DNA of 64,000 nt from SAR202 cluster bacterium bin90 (GCA_002238855.1 MPND01000021.1:1-64000); one strand, 5' to 3'. Shown: positions 46,202-55,989, counted from the stretch's first letter. Notes: generated by a model not told the origin, from the sequence alone. Made by a program: numbers and translations.

Positions 46202-49200
46202 GCGATCCCATAGAGCTTGAGGCCGTTTCCGAAGTCTATTGCAAGGGACGCGATGCAGACAACCCGATTCTGATCGGTTCGGTGAAGACGAATATCGGAC
46301 ATCTGGAATCTGCCGCTGGAATCGCGGGGCTGATTAAGGCAGCACTTGCGTTGAAGCATCGCGTAATTCCGAAGCAGTTGCATTTCAACGACCCCAACCC
46401 GTGCGTGGATTGGGACAAACTGCCGATTAGAGTTACTACGGAGCACGTCGATTGGAAGCGCCGTGGCGAACATCCCCGCGTGGCGGGGGTGAACTGCTTC
46501 GGGATATCCGGGACGAACTCCCATATTGTGGTCGAAGAATATTCTGGAGCTGAAACCGACGCCGAACAGGAAAATCCAATGGCAGGCTCTGTACAGGAAA
46601 TACCTGTCACAATGCCGGCCTCGGGAACCGATCTGGCGACTTCGCAGGATGACCTGGCACCGCGCGAAACCCGTTTCCTGCCGCTGTCGGCCAAGTCCGA
46701 TGGCGCACTCAGGGACCTTGCGGGTCGGTATCTGTCCTGGCTCGATGAGCGGGCAGACGAGCTTTCTTCCGATGGCATCGCATCAGGACGGTTGCTTTCG
46801 GACATGTCTTGGACGGCAGGTATAGGTCGCGGCCAGTTCGAGCGCCGCACGAGCGTGGTGTTTCGCGACATTGCGACGCTGCGGGCGCAGCTCGGCGAGC
46901 TTTCTGAGTCGGCCGCGAGCATTGAGCCGCGAACCGCGAGCAAGGTGGCATTCATCTATACAGGGCAGGGAAGCCAGTGGGTCGGAATGGGACAGGCGCT
47001 CTACGAGAGCGAGCCGGTCGCAAGGGCGGTGATGGACCGCTGCGAGGAAGTGTTCCGGGAAGTCAGGGGCGTTTCGCTTCTGGATGTGATGTTCGGCCGA
47101 AATGGCGCGGATGCAAACCTTGGCGACACTGCGTGGGAGCAGCCCGCGCTATACACTCTAGAATGCGCGCTGACCGCACTCTGGTCAAGCGTTGGCATCC
47201 ACCCCAACGTAGTATTGGGGCACAGCGTTGGGGAGATTGCAGCAGCGCAGGCTGCCGGCGTGTTTAGTCCCGAAGACGGAATGAGATTCGCCGCAGCTAG
47301 GGGCACCCTGATGTCCCAGATGGAATCTGGCACGATGGCCGCAATATTCGCGCCGCCGGAGCAGGTCGCAGCCGAAGTCGAGGCGCACAACGCAAGCTCC
47401 GACAGCATTGGCCTAAGCATAGCGGCGGACAACGGAGCGCACCAGGCTGTCAGCGGCCCAGTCGAGGACATCGAAGCTATCGTGGAGCGCTTTGATTCGC
47501 TTGAGGTACGCGCAAGACGCCTGAACACGACCAAGGCGTTCCACAGCGCGCTGGTCGATCCGATCCTTGGTGGTCTGGAGGACGCGCTTGAAGGTTTGGA
47601 AATAAAGTCACCCACGCTGACAGTTGTCAGCAACCTGACCGGACAAGCAGTGGAGCCGGGCATGTCGCTGGACGTAGATTACTGGAAGCGACACGCAAGA
47701 GAGGCGGTCGCATTCGCAAGCGGCGTCAGGGCGATGGCGGAACAGGATGTTGACATGGTCGTGGAAATAGGACCGCACGACATTCTTGGAACGATGGCAA
47801 CCCTAGCATGGCCCGACTCCGCTCCCCCAGCATTGGCCAGCCTGCGACGACCTCCGCGCGACGGCTCGTCGCCGGAACCTGAGAGCAGCTTCATCGACGC
47901 CGTTGCCGCAGCATACGAGGCCGGCCTGGATGTACGCTTTGAAGGGCTGTACGCAGGTGAAAAGCGCCGCCGGATTTCTCTGCCAACCTATCCCTTCCAG
48001 CGGGAACGATTCTGGGTTGAGCAGACGAGACAGCGCCGACAAAGCGCAGGACATGCACTGCTGGGCGAACGACATGAGTCCGCTCGCGGCGAGATTATAT
48101 ATGAGACGGAAGTATTCCCATCAGACCCGGCATGGCTTAACGACCACCGTGTCTTTGGCCGGTTGGTAGCCCCCGGCGCACTGTACGGAGCTATGGCAGC
48201 TTCTGCGGCGATTGCCGAAGGAAGCAGCCCGATTGTGGTCGAGGACTTTCAGCTGCACAATCCGCTCGTCTTTGCCGAAAGTGACGCAACGGATGGGTCG
48301 GCTGAAGAAGGCAGGACGGTTCAGGTCTTTCTTGACGACTCCGAGCAGGTCGGTTCAAAGAACGTCCAGATATTCAGCAAGGGAATCGAGAACGAATGGA
48401 TTCTGCACATTGAAGGCCGCGTTTCAAGTGGTGCGCAGGTGCCAGAGTCAGGTGGTCGAGTTGACCTCGATGCGCTGAAGGCTCGCCTGTCGCCCGCGGA
48501 TGTGCCGGACTACTATCGTGCCAAGGCTGATACAGGAATCAACCTGGGCCCGTTTTTCCGCACGCTGGGGAATGTCTGGTCCGCGCGGGGAGAGGCGCTG
48601 GGCGAGGTGAATCTGCCTGAAGCAGTGGGCCGCAACGACCTAGATGTACATCCCCTGTTGATGGACGGCTGTTTCCAGGTCATCGGCGTAGCTCGAAATA
48701 TGACAGGTGAGCCGGGAGAAGCTACCTACCTACCGTTCGGCTGGGAACGGTTCTGGCTGACAAGGCAACTGCCGGACCGGTTAGTCTGCCACGTAATCAT
48801 GAGCGAGGGATCAGCGGCGGCTGAGTCCGAATCGGAGCAACAGCCTGAAGTTATGAGCGGCGAGATGAGAATCTACGACCTGAACGGGATTCTCATCGGT
48901 GGCTTCAGTGGCTACGCGGTGAAGCGTGCCACGCGAGCCGCTCTCCTCTCTGCATTCGAGGGCGTGGACGACCTGCTGTACGAGATTGACTGGCGCGACC
49001 ACCCCCTCGAATCGGGGTTGATGTCAGCCGACTTCTTCCCCACGCCTACCACTGTCGCAGAGGCTTCGGAACTATTCCCCGAGTATCTCACTGGCGCGGG
49101 AGTCGATCCACAGGGCAGGAATGAGCTGCTCGCCGACTTGGAGCAGTGGTCGCGTGCCTATGCGCTCCGTACGCTGGAGAAGTTGGGCTGGGAGCGCAGA

Positions 49201-52200
49201 TCAGGCGAGGTAGTGGATGCAGATGAGTTGCGCGAACGGTTGAATGTCAACACCGAGCACAGCCGCCTCTTCCTCAGAATGCTGGAAATGCTTGCCCAAT
49301 CAGGGGTACTCGAGCAGAAGGACGACGGCTTTGAAGTATTGGTCGGCGAGGACGATCCGCTGCCGTCCGAACTCCCTAAGAATCCTGAGGAGTTCGACAA
49401 GCGGATGATCGAGAAGTACCCGCACGGCCTGACCGAGACCGGATTGTTCAAACGGTCAGGGGCGGCACTGGCGGACGTGCTTCGCGGACAAGAGGACCCA
49501 CTTACTCTGCTGTTCAGCAGTGGTGAGCCAACGGCGGCGGACCTGTACTTGAAAGCCCCGGTCGCTCGCGCCGCCAACGGGATGCTTGCGGATGCTATGC
49601 GAGAACTAATAGCCCGCCTACCGGAAGATCGCAGGCTGCGAATTGTCGAGATCGGCGCAGGCACTGGTTCGGCAACCGCTTCCGTGCTGCCTGAGCTGCC
49701 TGAAGGCCGCTTCGACTACGTGTACACGGACATCTCGGCAGGGTTCTTTGCGGAAGCGGAGGCTAGATTCGGCGATGGCGACGGGTGCATCGAGTATCGC
49801 GTGCTGGACATAGAGAAAGGCCCCATCGCACAGGGCTTTGACGCCCATAGCTATGACATAGTGCTCGCATCGAACGTACTGCATGCGACGCGCTATCTGC
49901 AGGAAACACTGGGACACTGCCGCGACCTGCTGTCGCCATCCGGTCAGCTGGTCGCGCTCGAGAACTTGCGCGGACTGGGCTGGATGGACCTTACATTCGG
50001 CCAGTTGGACGGCTGGTGGCGGTTCGCAGATGACTACCGCCCGCATCACGCCCTCGCCACTCCTGCAATCTGGCGTCAGGCACTTGGGGATGTCGGCTTT
50101 GAGGAAGTCGAGGTTCTGGGCGTTGACAACACGTTCACGCACGAAATGCTGGACAAGGGCGTGATTGTCGCGCAGGGACCTGCGCAAGTTACTGAGCAGC
50201 CGGGCCTGTGGGTTCTTGCAGCATCCAATCAAGGCGGCTTTGCTGAGGAATTCGCAGCGGAGATGGCCGAGAGAAACCAGACCGTCGTGCTCGCCGGTGG
50301 CGGCGAGTCGCAGGATAGTGTATCGGATGCAACAACCTCAGGTGTGATCAAAACCGCGGTAGATGTTCAGTCCCGCGAGTCCTGGCGGTCGCTAATCAAA
50401 GGGCTGCCGGATGAGGTGCCGTTCAAGGGCGTGATACATCTGGAAGCCCTGCACGGCCACGGTCCACAGGCAACCACGGAGGAGATTGCTGAGGATGTGA
50501 AGAGAGTTGGCGCGAGTGCTCTTGCAATGGTGCAGGGCTTGTCCGACTCTGATGTGATCCCCGAAAACGGCGTCTGGTTCATTACGCGCGGGGCACAGGT
50601 GCTGGAGCGCGAGCTTGGCGGAGAACTTGCGGGTGCGACGCTCTGGGGTCTCGGCAAGGTGGTTACTCTCGAAGCCTCCCACTTGCAGCCCCGAATGATA
50701 GACCTTGATCCTGCCACATACGGGGCACCATCTGAGCTGGTAAACGACCTTATGTACCCGGACGATGAAAATCACATCGCGTACAGACTTGGTCGCCGCC
50801 TTGCCGCGCGGCTCGTCCGGCCGGGCACTGCAACCGAGCGGTTGACACTGCCGGACGACTCGGACTGGGTGCTTGCGCCGCACAGGGACGGCGTATTTGA
50901 CAAGCCTGAAATCAAGCGTCTTCCATCTCGTACACTGGAGCCGAGAGAAGTTTTGGTGTCGGTAGAAGCCACAGGGCTGAACTTCTGGGACGTATTCCGC
51001 TCACTTGGATTCATCGAAGAGGGAGACCTGGGACGAGAGTTATGCGGCCATGTTCTCGACATCGGCTCAAAAGTAACGAACACTTCAGTAGGCGACCGAG
51101 TAGTCGGTCTTGGATTCGGCGCATTCGGGCCGGAGATGGTCACGCACGAAGAACTGGTCGCACCCGCGCCGGATGGCATTTCAGTGTCGGGGCTCGCCAC
51201 CATTCCGAGCGCGTTCGTTTCTGCCGAGCTATCATACCGGCTCTCCGGTCTTGAACCCGGAGACCGCGTGCTCATTCACGCCGGATCAGGCGGTGTCGGG
51301 CTTGCGGCAGTCCAACTCGCACAGGCGGCAGGCGCGGAGGTATTCGCTACCGCAAGCGCCCCAAAGCAGGCATATCTCACATCTGTCGGCGTCAAGCACA
51401 TATACGACAGCAGGCAGACCAAGTTCGGTGAGGAAATACTTGCCGATACAGAAGGTGAGGGCATCCACGTGGTGCTCAACAGCCTGACCAGCGAAGGGTT
51501 TATCGACGCCAGCCTGTCCTGCCTCGCGCAGGGCGGACGATTCGTCGAACTGGCGAGAAGAGACATTCTCAGCCATGAAGAGATGGCAGAGCTTCGCCCC
51601 GATGTGAAGTACGACATTCTGGAGCTCGATGTCCTAAAGAAAACCGATCCGGAGTGGGTCGGAGAAGTGCTGCGCGATGTAATGGCGCGCATTTCGACGG
51701 GCGAACTGAAACCGATCATTCATAGCAGATGGCCGCTTGCTGAGGCGGGTACCGCGCTGTCACTCATGCGCTCTGCACGGCACATCGGCAAGATTGTGCT
51801 GACGCCTCCGCCGCTGTCAAATGGTCAGCTGCGACGAGACCGCTCGTACTTGGTGACAGGCGGACTGGGCGGTATCGGAATCGCGGTCGCCGAATGGCTG
51901 GCAGACCACGGTGCCGGTACGATCGTCCTCAACGGACGGCGCGACCCCGATCCGGAGGCGCAGGTCGCAATCGAAGCACTGCGCGGACGTGGCATCGAGG
52001 TTGAGGTTGAGTTGGCGGATATGACCAACACGACGGCAATCGATGCGATGCTGGAGCGAATGGACGCCAACTACGCGCCACTTGGCGGTGTGATACACAG
52101 CGTCGGTGTGCTTTCTGATGCCGCGCTTACCAACCAGAGCTGGGAGAGCTTTGAGCATGTGCTGTCTCCGAAGATTGTGGGAGCCTGGCACCTGCACCGG

Positions 52201-53046
52201 GCGACTATGGACCGCGACCTGGACATGTTCATCCTGTTCTCAAGCAGAGTCGGAGTTATGGGCAACCCAGGGCAGGCGAACCACGCAGCGGCCAATGCCT
52301 TCCTGGACCAGCTCGCAGGGCACAGGCGGGCGCTTGGTCTTCCCGGGCAGGCTATCGCCTGGGGCGCATGGTCAGAGATCGGCGAAGCGGCAGAGCAGCG
52401 AGACCGTATCGAGCAGCGCCGCGCTGCGCTTGGAGGCCGCTGGTTCACGCCACAACAGGGTATAAGGGCGCTGGAAAAGCTGGTACGCGAAGACACGACG
52501 GCGTCCGTAGTGATGTCGATGGACTGGTCGGTGTTCGAGGAGGCGGTAGAAGACCGTCCCGCATTACTTGAGGACATGCTGTCCTCGCTGGACGAAGCTG
52601 CAGCCGAAGACGCCGCATCGACTGAAGACGTGCTGACTAGGCTGCGGAACACGGTCACACCCGCTGACGAGCAGCAAGAACTTCTGGTGTCATTCTTGCA
52701 ACAGGAGTTGCAAGCTGTGCTGAGATTGTCGTCGGCGCCCTCCCCTACAGTCGGCTTCTTCGACCTCGGAATGGACTCTCTGATGGCAGTGGAGTTTCGG
52801 AATCGCCTGAACCGCGCATTTGCCGGCGAGTACACGGCATCCAACACTGTCGTCTTTGATTACCCTAACATCGCGAGCCTCGCCGGCCATCTGGCCGAGG
52901 AACTTGGTCAGCTTGGCGATGCTTCACCAGCGCCAGAGCAGGCAGCTCCGGTGTCGTCCCAGCCTGTCAGCAGCGACACAGACGGAATCGCAATCGTCGG
53001 CATGGCATGCCGCTTCCCGCAGTCGAAGAACCTGTCAGAGTACTGA
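46195..53046 (+). CDS. Type I PKS, main part: KS1 end-AT-DH-cMT-ER-KR-ACP-KS2 start
   Basis: This continues KS1 in the corrected frame. Counting from the Met codon at 46282, the domains are: KS end with NIGH (H7); AT1 at ~222-530 with GHSVGE (Ser315) and KAFHS (His421), a malonyl-CoA-like pattern; DH at ~590-880 with HxxxGxxxxP (His622) and Asp795; C-methyltransferase at ~1080-1300 with EIGAGTGSA; ER at ~1535-1840 with HAGSGGVGLAAVQLA; KR at ~1853-2080 with TGGLGGIG, but HAAAN in place of YAAAN (residue 2001); ACP at ~2130-2210 with GMDSL (Ser2166). KS2 begins near 2235. The TGA at 53044-53046 falls where KS sequences have Trp (NLSEY-W-QLLESG). One fully reducing, methylating module: alpha-methyl-branched saturated chain (inference). 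Confidence 0.88.
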   Translation, partial: AVGDPIELEAVSEVYCKGRDADNPILIGSVKTNIGHLESAAGIAGLIKAALALKHRVIPKQLHFNDPNPCVDWDKLPIRVTTEHVDWKRRGEHPRVAGVNCFGISGTNSHIVVEEYSGAETDAEQENPMAGSVQEIPVTMPASGTDLATSQDDLAPRETRFLPLSAKSDGALRDLAGRYLSWLDERADELSSDGIASGRLLSDMSWTAGIGRGQFERRTSVVFRDIATLRAQLGELSESAASIEPRTASKVAFIYTGQGSQWVGMGQALYESEPVARAVMDRCEEVFREVRGVSLLDVMFGRNGADANLGDTAWEQPALYTLECALTALWSSVGIHPNVVLGHSVGEIAAAQAAGVFSPEDGMRFAAARGTLMSQMESGTMAAIFAPPEQVAAEVEAHNASSDSIGLSIAADNGAHQAVSGPVEDIEAIVERFDSLEVRARRLNTTKAFHSALVDPILGGLEDALEGLEIKSPTLTVVSNLTGQAVEPGMSLDVDYWKRHAREAVAFASGVRAMAEQDVDMVVEIGPHDILGTMATLAWPDSAPPALASLRRPPRDGSSPEPESSFIDAVAAAYEAGLDVRFEGLYAGEKRRRISLPTYPFQRERFWVEQTRQRRQSAGHALLGERHESARGEIIYETEVFPSDPAWLNDHRVFGRLVAPGALYGAMAASAAIAEGSSPIVVEDFQLHNPLVFAESDATDGSAEEGRTVQVFLDDSEQVGSKNVQIFSKGIENEWILHIEGRVSSGAQVPESGGRVDLDALKARLSPADVPDYYRAKADTGINLGPFFRTLGNVWSARGEALGEVNLPEAVGRNDLDVHPLLMDGCFQVIGVARNMTGEPGEATYLPFGWERFWLTRQLPDRLVCHVIMSEGSAAAESESEQQPEVMSGEMRIYDLNGILIGGFSGYAVKRATRAALLSAFEGVDDLLYEIDWRDHPLESGLMSADFFPTPTTVAEASELFPEYLTGAGVDPQGRNELLADLEQWSRAYALRTLEKLGWERRSGEVVDADELRERLNVNTEHSRLFLRMLEMLAQSGVLEQKDDGFEVLVGEDDPLPSELPKNPEEFDKRMIEKYPHGLTETGLFKRSGAALADVLRGQEDPLTLLFSSGEPTAADLYLKAPVARAANGMLADAMRELIARLPEDRRLRIVEIGAGTGSATASVLPELPEGRFDYVYTDISAGFFAEAEARFGDGDGCIEYRVLDIEKGPIAQGFDAHSYDIVLASNVLHATRYLQETLGHCRDLLSPSGQLVALENLRGLGWMDLTFGQLDGWWRFADDYRPHHALATPAIWRQALGDVGFEEVEVLGVDNTFTHEMLDKGVIVAQGPAQVTEQPGLWVLAASNQGGFAEEFAAEMAERNQTVVLAGGGESQDSVSDATTSGVIKTAVDVQSRESWRSLIKGLPDEVPFKGVIHLEALHGHGPQATTEEIAEDVKRVGASALAMVQGLSDSDVIPENGVWFITRGAQVLERELGGELAGATLWGLGKVVTLEASHLQPRMIDLDPATYGAPSELVNDLMYPDDENHIAYRLGRRLAARLVRPGTATERLTLPDDSDWVLAPHRDGVFDKPEIKRLPSRTLEPREVLVSVEATGLNFWDVFRSLGFIEEGDLGRELCGHVLDIGSKVTNTSVGDRVVGLGFGAFGPEMVTHEELVAPAPDGISVSGLATIPSAFVSAELSYRLSGLEPGDRVLIHAGSGGVGLAAVQLAQAAGAEVFATASAPKQAYLTSVGVKHIYDSRQTKFGEEILADTEGEGIHVVLNSLTSEGFIDASLSCLAQGGRFVELARRDILSHEEMAELRPDVKYDILELDVLKKTDPEWVGEVLRDVMARISTGELKPIIHSRWPLAEAGTALSLMRSARHIGKIVLTPPPLSNGQLRRDRSYLVTGGLGGIGIAVAEWLADHGAGTIVLNGRRDPDPEAQVAIEALRGRGIEVEVELADMTNTTAIDAMLERMDANYAPLGGVIHSVGVLSDAALTNQSWESFEHVLSPKIVGAWHLHRATMDRDLDMFILFSSRVGVMGNPGQANHAAANAFLDQLAGHRRALGLPGQAIAWGAWSEIGEAAEQRDRIEQRRAALGGRWFTPQQGIRALEKLVREDTTASVVMSMDWSVFEEAVEDRPALLEDMLSSLDEAAAEDAASTEDVLTRLRNTVTPADEQQELLVSFLQQELQAVLRLSSAPSPTVGFFDLGMDSLMAVEFRNRLNRAFAGEYTASNTVVFDYPNIASLAGHLAEELGQLGDASPAPEQAAPVSSQPVSSDTDGIAIVGMACRFPQSKNLSEY

Positions 53047-55503
53047 CAACTATTGGAGTCCGGCACTGACGCGGTTACCGACGGACGCCCCGGCAACGGG
53101 ATTGCCCCCGATATGCGCGGCGCGTTCATCGAGGGTATCGAATGGTTCGATTCGCGCTTCTTCCGCATTTCTCCTGTGGAGGCGCGCTTGATGGACCCGC
53201 AGCAGCGCATGATGCTCGAAACGAGCTGGGAGGCTCTTGAAGACGCGGGCATCGACCCCGACGGACTGCGCGGCAGCCAGACGGGGGTTTACGCCGGAAT
53301 CGGTGGCAGCGAATACAGAGAGGTAATCGAAAGCAGCGGCAAGCTAGGCAATTATCTTGGGACGAATGCGAGTGTAGCTGCCGGAAGGATTGCATTCGCG
53401 CTTGGGCTGGAAGGCCCCGCTATGGCGATCGATATGGCGTGCGCTTCTGCGCTTGCGGCAGTGCATCAGGCGGTATCGGGCTTGCAGCGCGAAGAGGTGG
53501 ACCTTGCCCTTGCAGGAGGCGTGCATGTCGTGCTTTCGCCGTCCGTCTCCGACTTCATGACGGAACTAGGCATGCTTTCCAAGAGCGGAAAGTCCAGCCC
53601 ATTCGACGCGTCAGCGGACGGCTATGTGCGCGGCGAAGGGTGCGGAGTGTTGGTCCTGAAACGTCTGAGCGACGCCGAAGCGGACGGAGACCGGATATGG
53701 GGCGTCATCAGGGGTTCCGCAGTTAACCAGAACGGGGCGAGCGCGGGGCTGACCGTCCCCAACGGCTCGGCGCAGGAGCGCGTCATGGAAGCCGCGCTCA
53801 AACAGGCGGGCTTCTCAGGAACTGATGTTGATTACCTCGAAGCGCACGCTACCGGTTCACAGCTTGGCGATGCGATTGAGGCGCACGCAGTTGGATCAGT
53901 GTATGGCAAAGGTCGGGAGGCCGCCCGCCCGCTGCTGATGGGTACGGTAAAGTCCAACATCGGACACCTTGAGGCTGCGGCGGGAGTCGCAGGCATCATA
54001 AAGACCGTGCTCGCTATGAAGCAAGGTGTCATCCCCAAGCATCTGCACTTTGAAAGCCCGAATCCGCAGATTGAATGGGGCTCGATGCCCGTGCGGATAA
54101 CTTCCGAAAAGACCGACTGGCCTGAGTGCGCCGATAGACCGCCTCGCGCTGGGGTAAGCGCGTTCGGCATTTCGGGGACAAACGCACATGTGGTGCTGGA
54201 GGGCTATGGGAGCGCTAATGCAAACGGCGCCTCAGATTCTGAAATGCTGTCGTTTGAAAGCACAGGCAAGCAGGTGCCGATCTCGATGCCTGAAAGACTA
54301 TCGGACCTTCCCGTCACCGGCAATGGGCTTGAAGAGCGGAGTACACGCTTCTTGCCACTGTCCGGCAAGTCTGACGGCGCACTTAGGGACTTGGCAGCGC
54401 AGTACCTGTCGTGGCTTGACGAACACGACAACGGTTCATCACCCGGGGCGTTGACACCGCAATCCCTTGCCGACGCCGCCTGGATGGCAAGCGTCGGACG
54501 CAGTCACTTCGATTATCGTACCGGTGTGGTATTCACTGATGCCGCGTCAATGAGCGATGGGCTGGCGAAAGTCAGGAGTGCCAACGGCGAGTCCGATTGC
54601 GCCGAGCAAATGGCAGCAACAAGAGTTGCCTTCCTGTACACAGGCGACGGCAGCCAGTGGAGAGGCATGGGTAAATCGCTGTACGACAGTGAACCGGTGG
54701 CACGCGCCGTACTGGACAGGTGCGATGCCATTGTCAGAGCGGAGAGAGGCAGTTCGCTGCTCGATGCGATCTTCGGCCGTCCTGAAGCCTCAGGGGACTT
54801 GGGAGATGCTGCGTGGGCGCAGCCCGCGCTATATGCGCTGGAGTGCGCACTCACAGTGCTATGGGCAAGCATAGGAATTCGCCCGAACACGGTATTTGGG
54901 CAAGGCACAGGCGAAATCGCCGCGGCTCAAGCTGCAGGTGTATTCAGCCTGGAAGATGGACTGCGCTTCGTTCTCGCTCGCAGCACTCTGATGGCTGTGC
55001 TGCCCGGAGTTGACCCCAACCAGTCTCTGAAGGGGCTGGAAGTAGCATTCGAGGACGTCGAGGTCTCGCCACCATCGCTGCCAATGATTAGCGGCGTTAC
55101 GGGGCGCGTTATCGACTCGGGCAACTCACTTGACGGTGCCTATTGGAGCAGGCAGGCGCGCGCGTCGGCGGAACTAGGCATCTGTGCCGTGACACTTGCC
55201 GAACTGGGTGTTGATACAGTGATCGAGTTAGGTTCCAAGGCAGTTATGGGACCTCAAATGAGGGAAGCGTGGCCCGTGCCATCCAACAGTGGGGAATCTG
55301 CACGGACGCCACTCGTGATTGCAAGCATGAGCGAGCAGTACGCAGTCGAGGCACCGGTGCAATCTGAAGGCTTCATCGACGCTGTCGCGCGAGCATACGA
55401 AGCAGGCATGTCGATTTCATTCGAGGGAATGTTCGTGGGTGAATCACGTCGCCGCATATCACTACATACCTACCCGTTCCAGCGCAGACGACACTGGGTT
55501 TAA
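53047..55503 (+). CDS. Type I PKS, last part: KS2 and an inactive AT
   Basis: In frame with the main part after the TGA. Numbering counts from the codon at 53053. KS2 holds DPQQRMMLETSWEALEDAGI, Cys130 in DMACASALAA, His265 in EAHATG and His304 in NIGHLEAAAG, so the ketosynthase is complete. AT2 (about residues 525-745) has GQGTGE where active ATs have GHSxGE, so the nucleophile is lost. Compared with AT1 it is also shorter by about 70 residues around the second catalytic His (LMAVLPGVDPNQSLKGLEV). It ends with the post-AT linker SLHTYPFQRRRHWV and stops at TAA 55501-55503, without ACP or thioesterase. It may be structural or serve the free ACP. Confidence 0.86.
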   Translation, partial: QLLESGTDAVTDGRPGNGIAPDMRGAFIEGIEWFDSRFFRISPVEARLMDPQQRMMLETSWEALEDAGIDPDGLRGSQTGVYAGIGGSEYREVIESSGKLGNYLGTNASVAAGRIAFALGLEGPAMAIDMACASALAAVHQAVSGLQREEVDLALAGGVHVVLSPSVSDFMTELGMLSKSGKSSPFDASADGYVRGEGCGVLVLKRLSDAEADGDRIWGVIRGSAVNQNGASAGLTVPNGSAQERVMEAALKQAGFSGTDVDYLEAHATGSQLGDAIEAHAVGSVYGKGREAARPLLMGTVKSNIGHLEAAAGVAGIIKTVLAMKQGVIPKHLHFESPNPQIEWGSMPVRITSEKTDWPECADRPPRAGVSAFGISGTNAHVVLEGYGSANANGASDSEMLSFESTGKQVPISMPERLSDLPVTGNGLEERSTRFLPLSGKSDGALRDLAAQYLSWLDEHDNGSSPGALTPQSLADAAWMASVGRSHFDYRTGVVFTDAASMSDGLAKVRSANGESDCAEQMAATRVAFLYTGDGSQWRGMGKSLYDSEPVARAVLDRCDAIVRAERGSSLLDAIFGRPEASGDLGDAAWAQPALYALECALTVLWASIGIRPNTVFGQGTGEIAAAQAAGVFSLEDGLRFVLARSTLMAVLPGVDPNQSLKGLEVAFEDVEVSPPSLPMISGVTGRVIDSGNSLDGAYWSRQARASAELGICAVTLAELGVDTVIELGSKAVMGPQMREAWPVPSNSGESARTPLVIASMSEQYAVEAPVQSEGFIDAVARAYEAGMSISFEGMFVGESRRRISLHTYPFQRRRHWV

Positions 55504-55604
55504 TGCGAAAATATTGATATTTGGGAACGTTGACTGAGGAAAACACACTCTGGTAACTTTTATCTTTGAAAAGGAAATATTAGAATTAGAGGAGGATTGA
55601 TCAA

Positions 55605-55850
55605 ATGGCATCAACTGAAGATCGAGTCAGAAAGCTAATCGCCGACAACTTAGAAGTGGACGGAAAGCCGGTAGATGCGTCAATGGACTTGAGTTCCAAC
55701 CTGACTGACGCTGGCGTGTCCTCAATGGACATCGTTTCTTTCGCGCGGGTGATCCAAGATGCGTTCGGCATCAGGTTCACGCCCGATCAATGCACGGAGC
55801 TCCAGAGCATTGGTCAGCTGATCGAGTACCTGGACGCCAACGCCGCTTAA
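55605..55850 (+). CDS. Free acyl carrier protein
   Basis: An 81-residue discrete ACP. RVRKLIADNLEVDG, SSNLTDAGVSSMDIVSFARVIQDAFGIRFT and TELQSIGQLIEYL give the four-helix fold. The phosphopantetheine Ser is in AGVSSMD (the usual DSL/DSM loop, here SSM). AGGAGG lies about nine bases before the ATG. It follows the PKS by 101 bases and is followed by a strong terminator. It probably works in trans with KS2, which has no carrier of its own. Confidence 0.87.
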   Translation: MASTEDRVRKLIADNLEVDGKPVDASMDLSSNLTDAGVSSMDIVSFARVIQDAFGIRFTPDQCTELQSIGQLIEYLDANAA

Positions 55851-55956
55851 CCTCCGCATTGGTGGAAGTACCCCCGGCACAAACGGTCAGTTTCCCCAAT
55901 AGAGTGCCGATGGTGGATCCAAGAAAGTCATCTGCGAATCTGTTCACACTTATCGG

Positions 55957-55989
55957 ACTGGCGCCTCACATTAATCGTGAGGCGCCAGT
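55957..55989 (+). terminator. Rho-independent terminator after the PKS-ACP unit
   Basis: ACTGGCGCCTCAC (55957-55969) pairs perfectly with GTGAGGCGCCAGT (55977-55989), loop ATTAATC, followed by TTTAG. It lies 107 bases after the ACP stop. A 13-base GC-rich stem makes this the clearest terminator in the window. Confidence 0.75.

Noticed and set aside
53044-53046. TGA read as Trp (reassigned genetic code)
   Set aside because: Other genes here use TGA as a normal stop (for example the luciferase-neighbour ABC ATPase, MarR-region frames) and no other in-frame TGA occurs in long genes; the second Trp lesion is TAG, which does not fit a TGA-only code.
45149-55503. Trans-AT PKS
   Set aside because: AT1 is complete with GHSVGE and the AFHS motif; only the second AT is dead.
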